A DNA stretch of 64,000 nt from Macropodus opercularis (GCA_030770545.1 CM061109.1:1984001-2048000), one strand, 5' to 3'; numbered from the stretch's first letter, positions 11,757 to 24,010 are shown. Notes: generated by a model from the letters alone, not told the origin. Translations and numbers: made by a program.

Positions 11757-12617
11757 TTGTCGGTTTTCATAACTAGGCAGTGTTGCCGGCTCTCTGTGAT
11801 ATTTTTAGGCAATGTTGGGCCCCTCAGAGGCAGCGTTCACACCTTCGAGCCATTAGCCCCAAGAGGTGGATCAAACTTCTCTTTAGAGAGTCTTTGCATC
11901 TGTTTTCCGTTTAACCATCATAAATGTTAAGTGTATATATACCAAGGTCATGACAGACAGATGGTGCCGTAATGATTTTCAGCGCTCAGGCCAGCGGTGC
12001 AGGAAGTGCATGAGCCTGCTTAGGCTCTACTTCACAGTGGCTTTACTGTAGCTAACACAAGCATTTTCCTCCTGGAAGCCCAGGATGCTTTTTTCAACCT
12101 TCAAAGGACAAATTGTCAGTGTTTTTCCTTCTGTCAGTTAGGGAGGGGCTGGGAAATTATGCTTAAATTGCAGCACATTCCGCCAATATTATTTACATGG
12201 CTGTCACTTTGACTTTCTGTGGGGCCACTCACAGGCTTTTTTATTTCCGTTTTTGCTGACAGCTCTGGGCTCATCCCTGAACTGTCATAATTTGCTGTTT
12301 TGCCTCCGTGCTCTGTGTTTCTGGAGACGGGGCAGGCTCCAGCATGCTCGCTGACTTTTACATCTACACACACTCGCACACCAACTTAAACCCAACAAAG
12401 AGAATACATTTTTGAGTTGATCTATTATTTAATATTTTTATTGCAGACTCATAACCATTTATGATGGTAAACATAAAACAGATGCAAAGACTTTAAAGAG
12501 AAGTTTTCCACCTCTTGAGGCTAATGGCTCAAAGGTGTGAACGCTGCCTCTGATGAGCCTAACATTTCCTAAAAATATCCCAGAGAGTCAACAACAGTGC
12601 CTCATTATGAAAACAGA
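11757..12617. repeat. Long imperfect inverted repeat with ~520-bp loop
   Basis: The arm at about 11,757-11,928 is the reverse complement of about 12,452-12,617, with only scattered mismatches and small gaps over roughly 165 bp. The best block is a perfect 22-bp match containing 'cagaggcagcgttcacacc' at about 11,825-11,847. The loop (11,929-12,451) shows no transposase or other ORF of note. Neither outer edge shows an obvious hAT, mariner or TTAA terminus or target duplication. It could be a foldback/MITE-type element, a local inverted duplication, or an inverted pair of the same unknown repeat. Confidence 0.8.
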
Positions 12618-12675
12618 CTTGATTTTGTCTCTATTTGCAATATATCTAAAACCACTGGGTCAGCACAGCTTATGG

Positions 12676-12805
12676 GCAGCAGTGGTTCAAGAGTGAGAGC
12701 AGCAGCCCGCCAATCATAGAATAAGTGGTTTGATTCCCGGTCCCTGTGATCATGTGTCGAACTGTCCTTGGGCCAGGCACCGAACCCCACGTTCCCTCTG
12801 GTATA
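12676..12805 (+). mobile_element. tRNA-derived SINE (decayed)
   Basis: An A-box-like stretch, 'gtggttcaagagtgagagc' (12,682-12,700), is followed 27 bp on by the B-box-like GGTTTGATTCC (12,727-12,737, one mismatch to GGTTCGANTCC). It continues into 'gtgtcgaactgtccttgggccaggcac', split here as 'gtgtcgaactgtccttggg' plus 'ccaggcaccgaacccc', the typical body of a common teleost SINE. The 3' microsatellite tail is not clear. The minus-strand copy at about 25,860-26,014 is better preserved. Confidence 0.65.
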
Positions 12806-13571
12806 TCAGGTCAGCCACAAGCTGTTCTGTGTGGAATCTAAATTGTCCATAATGATGTTAAAGTACTTTAAATAACTACCTGGTACAACCCAGACAAGGG
12901 TTATGTTTTAGATGCAAAGTGCATTTAATGTGTCTCTGCTAATGATAAGAATTGCTTAGTTTGTTCTTAATTTATCGGACATATGCAATATACAGATGAG
13001 AAATGAGAGTGGGTTAGTGTTCCCAGTCCCCAGCAGGATTAGAACTATGAGCATTTCACATAACCCCAGGATACCGCATTGCCCATTACTGGGGAATGGT
13101 TGAAAAACCAAGCACAGTAATGCTGCTATGACATGGGTGTAAGAGACAAGCCAACAGGGAAATTAAGAAAAGCATCCAACCAGTCAAGCCCAGGAATTGA
13201 CTGTTAGCCTTGCCTTCCACCGTGCATCCTTGTCACATTTTCGGGTCAGCCCCTGTATCCCACCTTAAATCCATAAACCTTGCTGAAGGGAAAAGTTAAT
13301 TACCTTCATTTTCCGGGGGACTTTGGCATGTCTCCTTTAAAGAGGACCTCCGGCTCAGTGGCACAGAACAGGCAGCAACTCCGCAATGGACTGTATAATG
13401 ATAACTTCTTATAACCCAGGATAGTTATAGACCATAAAACCGGAGGAGCTCATCTAGGAGATCGAGGGTCAAAGAGGACATGAGCATGTATGCTCACGAG
13501 TAGGACATCTAGTTTTCTGTTTGTCTCATTTTTCTTTGTTTACTCCATTAACATGCATTGAAAAAAACATT
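12806..13571. other. Anonymous noncoding DNA
   Basis: No gene or transposon recognised. The segment 13,020-13,090 ('gttcccagtccccagcagg', 'cgcattgcccattactgg') has a repeat-like feel but was not assigned. Confidence 0.45.
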
Positions 13572-13651
13572 ATCCAACCCTTGTGTGGTTTTTGAGCTTT
13601 GAGCGCCCCCTATTTTTCATTTTGACCCCTCAAAGGCTGCACCAAGGTTAA
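13572..13651 (+). mobile_element. Half copy of a TTAA-flanked MITE (copy C)
   Basis: Sequence from 'atccaacccttgtgtgg' through 'cattttgacccctcaaagg' to 'ctgcaccaagg' matches the right end of the MITE copies at 22,224-23,349 and 40,404-40,685. It ends exactly at a TTAA (13,648-13,651), the expected target site. The left half is missing. Confidence 0.7.
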
Positions 13652-16044
13652 ACTAAGGAGCACACAGAAAAGCTTTACAAAATTAATTATAAACTGATAA
13701 CTAATAACTGATTTTGTGCAAAAACATTCATCCAAAATGAATTTCCTTTCTTACATAAGGTTAAGATATACACTCAATGTTCTTAAGTCCTGTCCCCCCC
13801 AGCATCACTGCCAATCAGTACTATACAGCTAACTTACAGTTAACTCTCCTTGCTCTTCTGGTTAATGTCCTCCAGCCACAACCTATTATGTCATCACTAT
13901 CACCATTGAGGGCTGTCAACCACAGTTCCAGGTGCTCAAAGAAGGCTGAGATTAAACAAGCATTTCCTACCATCGGTATGAATAGTGAAACTCAACACCG
14001 TGCAGCGAGGAAACAGACTCACTGCTCAACGTGGGCTCTGGACCTTCACATCCAGAACTAGAAGTTCCAGTTACCTTAACTCTCCCTGTTGAGTTGGGTG
14101 TGAGCCAATGCTTTTAGTCATAAAACCCAAATTTTCACCTCGCTCCCTCCTTTTTTTCCTGTGAGATGTAGACCTGGCAGTTCTCCCAAACTTAAATGCT
14201 CGACTTGCTGTGGGAGTGGTGAAGTCATATATATTCTGTGTGTGGGGAGAGTAAGCCGAGTGGTGGGTCAATATGTGAGAATAAACAATGATCCAGATGG
14301 ACACTGGAGTTTAATCCAAGGCAGATGAGGTAAAAAAATATAGCAGTAGACAAACAGCTCAGGTATTTCTTACCCAGTTATTCTGAGCCGACCAAGCTAT
14401 CAATGGAAACTGTGCCTTACGTCTAAAATCTGATACACGTGTCTTTCCACGAGATCTTGATGTGTTGTTATAATTATAAGACAAATGATGTACTGAACTT
14501 GATGTATGATGCAAAAACAACTGTCCGGACACGTTGCACTAATCACACGTCAGCTCTCGTCGAGAAGGTGAAATCTCAGGAACTTTAGTTCTGTTCAATT
14601 AAACTGGAGCAGCTTATAAACCAAGGCAATCAAAAGCCAGATCGATAGCAGCCCAGACCTTGCCTTCCCAGGCTCGTCAGCTATCAGGCCTGTAAATCAC
14701 TGTGTGCGTTTGAGAAAGTCAGAGCGAGAGGGCTTGATGCCGCGTCTGTGTCAGCCTCCTGGCAGCAGCCAGGGTTGCTGGCTGCGACCCATAAACCTTT
14801 TCAGAGACGGGGAAAGTCAGGCTGATAAAGAGCTACAGCTCTGGGGATGAAGGACGGGCCGACCCTCAGCTGCACACACAAACACATGCATGAAGTCATT
14901 TCCACATTAACATTAACCCCAGTGTCATTACTGCTGTGAAGAGCCATTAAGAGCCAGACACGAGGCCAAGGAGAGCAGATATTACTAAACCTCTCTTCCC
15001 CTCAGTCTGCAGCACGTGATCGTTCACTGACTGACAGCTGAAAACAATTGAGAAGGGAAACGCTCCCACTGAAATGGGGTTAATTTTATTGATCAATTAC
15101 TTTTAGGATATTTAAATCTCCAAATAGACAGAATGTAATTAAGGTCTTACTTTAAAGAAACACAGACCTTTATATGAGTTTCACTAAAAGTGTCACATGC
15201 CAGAGGTCATTGAATCAAGTGAATGACGATGACTTTCATCGTTACCATGGTAATGACATTGTTGCCTCAGTTGTGCTCAGTGCCAAAGGAGCATGATTCA
15301 CTCTCTGACACACTGGTTCAGTCATGGCAGAAAACAACCGCAGCAGAAAGTATTACACTGGTTAACACAGATCCTGAGTGGGGTGATGTGTGAGTTTCCA
15401 GTGGAGGATCAATTAAAATGGTCCAACAGCCTCTATCGTGCAGCCTCCTTACCCCTAAGAGTAACACTGCTGACAGTTGAGCGGCCTTTATTTTGGTATG
15501 ACCAAGAAGTTACACAGGTTTATTGATCTAAATTGTTCAAGTAATAGACAGAGCTTGTAAGATCACATCAGCGAGGAAGCGCCAGCGAGCCCTGGAGGGA
15601 ATTAGGCAGGAAGGTAGTGCTGGGGAATCCCTGGAAGCAAAACGTCGCAGCTGTGTGTCAGAGAGATGACATCAGGCACAGGCCTCCCCGAGGCATGAGG
15701 TGACGCTCACTGGTAGAAGCGAGGACCAGAAGACCAAAGGAAGGAAGGAAGTAGTTGGACAGCAGCGCTTGGCAGCAGGTAACAAATCTGGTAACAGAAA
15801 CAACACAGTTACTAACTGGAGCCGACAGATGTCAGTGACAGGTCAGTGTGTATCATCAGGGTCATCCTCGAGTATAAATGAAGCTGATGAGCTTAACTGT
15901 ATCCGTATCTGTCACAGGTGAGTTGCACAGGACTCCTGTACTGTACAGCCACTCCTGCAAACATGAACACAAACACAGAAGGGAGAAACTAAGACATGCA
16001 GCAGGCCCTGACAACGGTGCATCCTAACTCATTGACCAGAAATG
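13652..16044. other. Anonymous noncoding DNA
   Basis: ORFs at 13,777-14,061 (94 codons) and others lack recognisable domains. The segment 14,640-15,060 is somewhat GC-richer and non-repetitive in texture. No gene or RNA recognised. Confidence 0.5.
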
Positions 16045-16275
16045 TGGGGGCATGGGGGTCTAGTGGTTCGCACTGCCTCACAGCATCCCTCACGATTCCC
16101 AGGGTCGCCCACCGGCCTCTCTACTCGACTGTGATACAGTGATGTGTTCAGGGGCTGTTCAGATTCCCTCCGTGTCTGCGTCCACTTGGATTCTGATTGT
16201 CTGACTATATCAGTGTACGCCGCCTGAATAACAGGGATACGCTCCAGTAGGCCCCCAACCCTTAGGAGGAGGTGA
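16045..16275 (+). mobile_element. tRNA-derived SINE of the 'ggggtctagtggtt' type
   Basis: The head, 'catgggggtctagtggttcg' then 'cactgcctcacagc', matches the tRNA-like start of a very common fish SINE. A degraded B-box, 'cacgattccc', follows. The body continues with 'cggcctctctactcgactg', 'ccgtgtctgcgtccacttgg' and the terminal 'ggatacgctccagtaggccc'. It is near full length but diverged. Its tail is the same as in the truncated copies elsewhere in the window. Confidence 0.7.
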
Positions 16276-16482
16276 CTGTGGTATGGATCCATAATTAAAA
16301 TTGACAACCTGTCAGTATTAATTTTTCTTCCTATAAGTGTAATTCAGACCACATTGATTATGGACGTTAAAAAGACAACATGCCAGTGCTAATCAAATGT
16401 GGTTTTCATCAAAACCAGACTATCATGATTAGAACATCTTTATGGCAACAGGCAGTAGAAACACAGGAGTTGATTTAAAAAT

Positions 16483-16562
16483 AATAACATAACATAACAT
16501 AACACAATAACATAACATAATAACATAACAATACAACATAACTTAACATAACATAACATAAC
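16483..16562 (+). repeat. (AACAT)n microsatellite
   Basis: About 80 bp of imperfect AACAT/AATAACAT units, with interruptions such as 'aacaatacaacat'. No open frame across it. Confidence 0.9.
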
Positions 16563-17635
16563 AGCGGCTTAGAGCTGTGTTGTACCTACAGGTAACGTTG
16601 TCCCCTAAATAACTGTCTGGTGGTTGCACCAATGGTGAGACTGGCAGACGACGCTGCTGGACCATTGACTATGGGCGTAGCTGGCCATCAGTGCTACTGA
16701 TCAGTGTTTCGTGGCACTGGGAGTGTAGCTACGATATCACAATTTGCTGCTCTTGCATACATTGCTATCAATGGGATTTCTCTGAGGTCAGATTGTATTT
16801 AGCATCTGATCTTGCAATGTAGAAGAACAAGTATATAATAAAGACTAAAGTAAATGATAAGACCCCATGTGACATGTTCTTTGGAAGCAAGTACCACCAA
16901 GAGCTGGTTCTCTAGAAAGTTCCAATCACTAATTCTGAGCCATATAAACCAGACTTGGCTCAGAGTATCAGTAATTACCTTTAGTGTAAATGGGATGGAT
17001 AAACATAGGAAACGTAAATTGTGTATACACTCAGGTAATGCAAGCCTGTGCAAATTAGGAGGGACTTGCTCTATAGTTACAATAATTAAACAAGCATGTT
17101 ATTGACAAAGTACAAAAAGCAATTAACGGATAATAACAGATAACTGACAGTTACACCTTTTATCAGTTTGTAAAAGAAGAGTTGAAACCAATCTGTGACT
17201 TAAAACCAAGAAACACTCTCCCCTGGCTCATCACTGGCTCCATCAGCTAAGGAAACATTGACCTTTGTGTGCATCTGCATGAGGCGTCTTCTCAGGACAT
17301 GAATGGGAATTTCTGCATTTTCACAGTCATGTGATGTGAGAATGCATCAATTCACGTCACTCCTGCACCACCATGACACAGTACCTGGTGTTGCCCTGTC
17401 CATCAAGCACAAGTCAGTGTTTTGGTTTTAGTTCCTACAGTACGTGACTCTTGTCTCTTGAAGTTGATTCCTTATTAATATCAAAAATCATTTCCGTGTG
17501 GCGTAAGCGTGTCAACATAGTATCTGGATCATGAGTAGATTTTAAATCATGGTTTTGTACGTTTTCCTTTAGTTGAAGAACCTTCACAGACCTGATTTGT
17601 AGCAATAATGTTTTGGCTTCATATTTTTACTGTTA
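16563..17635. other. Anonymous noncoding DNA
   Basis: Nothing recognised beyond short overlapping ORFs on opposite strands near 16,800-17,100. Confidence 0.5.
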
Positions 17636-17855
17636 CGTGCTGTAAGATTTGGTGCTGGACCACAAGGATGAGTCAGAGGCTACGCACACTTCAGGAGTCT
17701 TTAAGATTTATTTGCGCACTACGCTGATGATGAAGAGAGTCTGATGACCTCGTCTGCATAGGAAGCACCAGGGGCAGGGAGGAGTGCAGTCAGGCTTCCC
17801 GGTGCAGGACTGGGGGTGAACCCGGAGGGATGATGGGAGGAAAGACCATGCTGGG
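17636..17855. repeat. Dispersed repeat, paralogous to 44,839-45,015
   Basis: The words 'acgtgctgtaagattt', 'gtgctggacc', 'aaggatgagtcaga', 'tttaagatttattt' and 'tgaacccggagggatga' appear in the same order as at 44,839-45,015, with indels between them. The family is unclassified. The start resembles the first bases at 53,236 ('gtgctgtaaggacccaagga'). Confidence 0.55.
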
Positions 17856-20800
17856 AAAAATACAAGAACGAGCTGGATTCAAACTCTACTAACTGTCAAA
17901 GAACGCAGTACTACCAGGGTTGACAACCGGACAATCTGGTGACCTGACCAATCTCCGCAGCTCTGACTGTCATGCTGAAAAAGAGTTGATCTGATCTGAG
18001 CACGATCACACACAGGTGAGGAAGAAAGCTGGACGTTGGACTTGTGTCAGTTTGACTCCTCATTAATAAAAATCAATTCCCTCCGCTTTAAGGCATTGGG
18101 GACCAGAATGTTGTCACTGCACCATGACGATGGTCTCGCCACCTCATCCCTGTAAGCAGACTCAGCACCTCCAGAGATGTCCACCGGTCAGTCCAACCAA
18201 AGAGAAAGATGCCTTAACTTCCAGACAACATCATGATGGTTGAAAAAACATGTTTTTTTTATTTTTGCATCTAATAAAACACATTTGAATATTTTTTATT
18301 TCCATATTAAAACGTTGTCGTTCCTTTCAGGGCTTCAGATTTGTCGATTTGTAAACTAAAGTTGTGTGCACACATTTTTAGAGGTGCATATGTGACCCAT
18401 TTTTGACTCCACACAGGAGAGGAAGTCTTACAGGAGCAAAAGGTATATAGTATTGATTTTGTTTTGATTCTCAGTGGACTAAAATCTAAAATTTTAGAAT
18501 CTTTAAATTTACTCCAAACCAAAGTCAAAGTTGTATCAGGCTTTTATTTTTTGCTTAGAACTGGTGTAATGAAGTAAACACAGTTACATTTCTGTTATTT
18601 TCAATTAATATTTCTCTCCCTGTGATTCTAATACACTGATTAGTAAATTGCCTTTATTGACACAATAAATTTCAGACCTTGTTCCTCATTCCCACTAAAC
18701 AAAACATTTCCACAGTGAATTCTGAATGTACAGGTGACCACACAGTGAACTTAGCTCTTATCAACATTGTTTGTAATGTTTGGTTTACTGCTGATAGTTT
18801 TGTCTGTGTCATTTGAAGGTAACTATGGAAGTTATAGTCTAACACATTTGTGTATCAGCAAATACGTCTGACCTGGATTATTGGCTTCCTATAAAGGCCT
18901 TTACCTGAGTTACAGTAATAAACACGTCTTTCTCAGACCCTGTTGTCTTGTTTGCCTTCACATGGTTAAAGGTAAACTCACCCAAGTCACGCACTCAAGT
19001 TTATGTGAAAGGAAGCATTTCATGGAAACTGAAGCGCGTCCAACCACAGTTTCATCATTTCTCATGACATGTTGGTCCTGAGGGACTGATGCCGTATTTT
19101 TTGTACTTTCCTGTACTGTATCACATTTATGAGCTTTGGATAATCTGTTTTGTTTTCTGCCCAAACTTTTCTTTCTATTTTACATGTTATGTCAAATTGT
19201 CACCTTTTTTAGTAGTTTGCTTGTTGAATATTATTACAGTGCTTTGACATTTGTCTTTAAAGTTTTGGTCATAATGATTGAGAAAGTGTGTTTTTGTCTT
19301 GTGAGTTGCGGAGACATTTCTCCTCTTTTTACAGTAGTAGTAGTACTGTAGGTCAGCTAGACGCTGCCTGGCCCATCCAGCAGCAAGTCAGGCACTGGTC
19401 ATAAGACTCAACCTGGAAACGACGTAGAAAATACCGCCGTTGGCTCTGATGAAAAAAATCTTGTCAGACCAAGTTAAAGGTGACATGTAACATTCAGGTC
19501 CAGGCATGTTGCGTTAACCTCCCTTTCATATCATTTGTAAGATACCACAGACGTTGACTATAAAAAAAGTCAAGAAGAAGAAAGATGGAAGCCAGAAAAA
19601 TCATGCAAAACACATGTACATGTGCCAGATACAACAAACTATACAGAGTTCTGGGAGTTTTTGCTTTTTAATGATATAGACAGAGAGAACAAAAGGCAGC
19701 ATTTCTTTGGCAGCCATATAGTGCATGTATAGTACAGTATCTCCTAAGGAATCCGGTCTAATGATCTGTAACCGTCAGTGAGCCAAGATTTAAGATTTCG
19801 TTGTATGTGAAATTGGTCTTGTGGTTTGAGTGACTGTGAGCCACCACACAGGTATGAAAGCGAGTAAGAGGCGCCAAGACAAAGCCTCTTCACTTCTCCA
19901 TATCGACCACAGACAGGCTTGTCATTCATCTACACACTTTTGTGCCAGAGAAGGTCAGCAAGTCTGGAGTGTAAGAATCCAAAGTGGAAGCCAGTGTCCG
20001 TTTTCTTTGGCCGCATGTAGAAATACACCCCAGATACTCTGTCCTCTTTCTCTCAGTAATGCAACCTCTTGTTTTTAATTCCTTTGCTATTGCTGTAAAT
20101 CTGCTTGATCTGCTTGGTTCGTGTAACACGCTGCCTTCTCTCTGGGAATGAATGGAAGAGCTTGAATTTCACTTATCTGGGCAAAAAACACAACTGAATA
20201 GAACAGTGCACTGGCTTTCATTATGAAACAAAATAGATCATTAGGTCGTAGAGTCAATAACTGCAGGCTCTCAACCTGAACACGTGTCAATGCCAAACAC
20301 TATAGGAAACATACCCACAGCTGTGTTAAAGGCTGTTTCTTGACAAACGGTAGGTTTACAATACGACGCAATGAGGAACATACCAAATAGTGACTCTCCA
20401 TCCAAAGAAACTAGTAGGAGAAATGCTTTGAATGCATCAAAAAAAATAAATAAGTGTTTGAGTCACAAACAACCAAACATAGTTTTTTATTTTGTTTTCT
20501 GTAATTTGCTGGGAAATAAAAGCCTTTGCTCTTTGACTCACAGATTTAAAAAAAAAAAAAAAAAAAGTACATTAGATGGATGATGCTTGACTTTTTCCAC
20601 TGTTAGGAAGTATTTGAAAATGACTATCAACCCTGCAATAAAGTCTGCTTGAGTGGCACCCATGCCCTTGAGAAATGCACCTAAGAATAATGGTTGTCAA
20701 ATAAGCAGCTGTATAATTGGAATATTAGATAAACTCAACAGAAATGTGAGTTATGGCAGCTGCCTTGAATGAGAGGCAATAAACCCCCCTTCACAGTTGG

Positions 20801-22219
20801 AGAATGCAGTATAACAGGAGACAGGGGGGGTGATATATGTTCAACCCCCCCCCAGATGCGATTTTCCACAGTGACTGGAGGCCCTCCACAAATGATGAGG
20901 GAGGCAGTTGTACGAGTGCAAAGGCTCTGCAGGTTCACGGCAAAGCCAACACCATCCAATCCCTCTACACCCTCACATGCTCACCACAAAGCAACATTTC
21001 AAAATAAAGCTAGGACAGAATGTGTATGTGCGTGAGCGTCGCTGTGTGTTAGGCTTTCAATTCCCAGCACTTGTGTGTGAATATGTGCCCAATAGATTGC
21101 AGCTCACGTCTGATGTTTGACTGTGTGTGGTCGAGTGTATGTGTGGGAGTGTGTGTTCACTTTGTGTACAACCTGTAGCCTCATATTTGTATGCAGCTGT
21201 GGCACGAACTCCTCGACAGGGTGAATCTTGATCTCCTGAATTCGCAAATGCTCTAAGCACGTTTCCTGTAGGGGTTTGTAGGATTTTCACCCGACACAGG
21301 AGGATCCTGACCACAGACTTACAGTAGTTTGGTTGATAGATCATTGTATCTTGACCTTGTCTAGACTGGGGGTGAGGGATATTTTATATCTCCTATCAAA
21401 AAATCTTTTGAAAAGATCCTGTTAGTCCATCTTTCAGTGCTTTGTGTTTTTCCTACCTTGTCTTCAATCAGCTACTGTAACTTGAACCAGATGACTTAGA
21501 TCTAAATGAAGGGCGGACAAAGTGTTTTTTAAAAAGGCTCAGATTTAGCAAACAAGAACAAATGGTTAAACCAGAAATGGTGCCTTAAATATAGCTTCTG
21601 TTAACAACCTATTCGCTCGTTGGGTTGTTGTTATACGTATGTTCCTGTAGGCTTTCATAAGATATTCCCAGAAAGCCTTTTTCACAATGCTGTGTGAATT
21701 TGTGAGTCTGCATCAACAAGTGATCTGCTGTACTGTGCATTTGCTAAGCTTAATATTCAGGCTGTTTCTCTCTGTGCAGCTCTCCATTCTTTCTAAGGTT
21801 CCTGGAGGGAGTGGCACAGACAACACACACTACAGAGTTTACATGAAGCGCTAACCTAAGGTAAAACCCTGCTTACTGTACTGATGTCAGTGTGTATTTA
21901 TATTCATTGGAAATGTTTAGAGTATGAGCTTGGATTATTTCCCTAAGGAAAGACAGAGGACTCTGCTTTTATTTATAAATATTACCAAAGACTCTCATGA
22001 TCTTATTCTCAGTCACGACTGTAGAAGCATCACTGTCAATAACATTCCCAGGAAACGAAGTATCGTTGTGTTTAATCACTGTGTATTTATTTAGATCAGA
22101 CCTTCCAACAGAGCAACTGATGGAAATGTGATGTTTACTTGATTAAACCACTTTCATTAATGTTAGAATTTGGTAGAAATGACAGAAGGGCGTGTGGACC
22201 TGATTGTTGGTCATCAAGC
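17856..22219. other. Anonymous noncoding DNA with simple sequence
   Basis: Holds an A19 tract at 20,548-20,566, a short T-run at 18,252, and C/G runs near 20,825-20,852. Short ORFs only, without domains. No gene or transposon recognised over about 4.3 kb. Confidence 0.5.
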
Positions 22220-22348
22220 TTAACCCTGGTGCAGCCTTCGAGGGGTCAAAACGACCCCACCAGGGTTGGATCAAACAGCCTTGGTGGGTGTTACATCCAA
22301 GCAATGAACACGTGTGGGTCTATGATGAACAAGTTCATCCAACCGTTC

Positions 22349-23239
22349 ATCTAGATCAGGGGTATTCAACTAAAATTTAAAGAGGTCCGGTTACGCACAT
22401 TTTTTGGAAGCAAAGGTCCAGAAGATTATAATGTCTAACTATTTACTGTGATATATTAAGTAGCCTGCATGTTATCAGTACTTCACTGTCAAATCAAATT
22501 AATTCAGTACAATTCAAAATCCTTTTGACAAACTGAAACTCCAACTGAACATATATTTACAATGTAATCTAATTCATGAAATAAAAGCAGGGCTGATTTT
22601 CAAAATAAGCAAGAACACAAATGTTCAAATAAGAGCTTAACTTAAAGGAAATAAAGGAAAGGTATAAAAAAAATATTTTACAATTTGAATCAAAAGTCTC
22701 AACCAATTTAACTGGTAAAAAACCTGAACATATTCTAACAACTGAACAGTTTTGGAGGCTCATCTTCTTCCCCTCATATATTTAACCCACGTACAGGACT
22801 CAGTGCTGGGAGGTATCGTCTGTCTGCGGCCGTTTGATCCAACCCTTGTGTCTGTTTTTGAGCTTTTGTAGCTTCTATCGTCTGTCTCTCCCTTTGTTGT
22901 CGCTAGCTACACGCAACTGTTATCGCCGTATGTGTTTGTTAAATCCTTTGTAACCTCGAACTTTCTTTTAGCTGCAGGTGCTGTTGAGTCGCAAAATTTA
23001 GCGCCTGTGATCACAGAATCGATTGGCTAAGTGAAGTCACGTGGTTAACGCACATTCAATTGGCCTTCGCCAAATAACTACCGTAAAGATCACAATAGCC
23101 GCGCCGATTAAAAGTAAAGTGCTCCGCTAGATTCTGAATCAAAACGTTCCGTTTGGTCTGTAGCTCCGGGTCCGTATGGGACAGCTTCTGGGTCCGGATC
23201 CGGACCGCGGTCCGCCTGTTAGTGACCGCTGATCTAGAT
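22349..23239. mobile_element. Non-autonomous hAT element with perfect 8-bp target duplication
   Basis: ATCTAGAT stands at both 22,349-22,356 and 23,232-23,239. Between them lies an 875-bp element (22,357-23,231). It begins CAGGGGTATTCAAC and, read from the other end, begins CAGCGGTCACTAAC. These CAGnGGT-type termini with an 8-bp duplication define the hAT superfamily. No transposase frame is present. The right subterminal segment is rich in 'ggtccg/cggacc' palindromic words (23,165-23,220). The MITE at 40,404 carries a single ATCTAGAT at the corresponding place, which serves as an empty site. Confidence 0.88.
22814..22867 (+). repeat. MITE-like fragment inside the hAT element
   Basis: 'atcgtctgtctgcggccg', then 'tttgatccaacccttgtgt', then 'gtttttgagctttt' closely matches the internal-to-right segment of the surrounding MITE (23,258-23,306). 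The hAT therefore carries its own partial copy of the same family. Confidence 0.7.
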
Positions 23240-23353
23240 GAAGCGTGTTGTGGTTTATCGTCTGTCCGCAGCTGTTTTATCCAACCCTTGTGTGGTTTTT
23301 GAGCTTAGCCCCCTGTTTTCATTTTGACCCCTTGAAGGCTGCACCAGGGTAAA

Positions 23354-23693
23354 ACTGCACCTTTTGAAATAACTTCTTATACCATCACTGACTTTATTAA
23401 CTTCATTTCTGTCACAAATAAGCAGTGTTATCTGTAAGTTGTATTTTACAAAGGCCACTACACAGCACATTCCATTATATCGTCTGAGAATGGAAGTGGA
23501 AATGCACTTGAACAGATTATTGAAGGCCATACATCTTTTGCTTCAATCATACCTTTGCACCACAACGGCAAAGCTAAATATATCAGAAGTAATAGCTACA
23601 ACCTATTCATTCCCCTTGAACCACATGTAACCACAAAATAAAATGTGTTTTATTGGGAGCACATCCAGTACATCCCAGAATCCTTGAGGAAGT
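23354..23693. other. Anonymous noncoding DNA
   Basis: Short domainless ORFs only. Confidence 0.45.
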
Positions 23694-23699
23694 CTATGG

Positions 23700-24010
23700 A
23701 GATGAGACCCGATGGCGCAGCAGCAGCATGGATTGACTGAGAGACTGTGAAAGCTGGAAGAGGCTGTGAAGCAGCAGCAATGACGGTGACAGGAACAGGC
23801 CGCGATGCTGCATTGAAGACAGAAACAGGCTGTGCTGCAGCGACGTGAGGAGGCTGTGATGGCTGTGGTGCTGCAGCGGCGACCGCAACAAGCTGCGAAC
23901 CTGCAGAGATGGTGGCACAGGCTTGCTGTGAAACTGTAGCAGTGGAACGGGCTGACTACAACGCTGCAGCGGAAGCAGAAATGGACTGTGAAGTGGCTGT
24001 TGGATGAGCT
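23700..24010. repeat. Degenerate ~30-bp minisatellite
   Basis: Units of the form 'acaggcTGYGa.gCTGCAg.ga' repeat about 7-9 times (starts near 23,797, 23,827, 23,850, 23,887, 23,917 and 23,949) with a period of roughly 26-36 bp. The minus-strand 74-codon ORF here is Leu/Ser/His-rich only because of the repeat. Confidence 0.6.

Larger units (their letters stand above)
22220..23353. mobile_element. TTAA-flanked (piggyBac-like) MITE, copy A, split by a hAT insertion
   Basis: The left end is TTAA at 22,220-22,223 followed by CCCTGGTGCAGCC. The right end is the inverted match, ending 'ggctgcaccaggg' at 23,349 followed by TAAA (one change from TTAA). Terminal inverted repeats of about 30 bp share 'ctggtgcagccttc' and 'aggggtcaaaa'. 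TTAA targeting with CCC/GGG termini is typical of piggyBac-superfamily MITEs. Once the inserted hAT and its duplicated target are removed, about 243 bp remains, against 282 bp in the uninterrupted copy at 40,404-40,685. That copy is in opposite orientation, and copy A additionally lacks about 40 bp near its left end. No transposase is encoded. Confidence 0.85.

Noticed and set aside
18405..18445. Micro-exon between 'ccacacag' and 'gtatatag'
   Set aside because: Only about 27 bp, with a weak donor and no partner exon.
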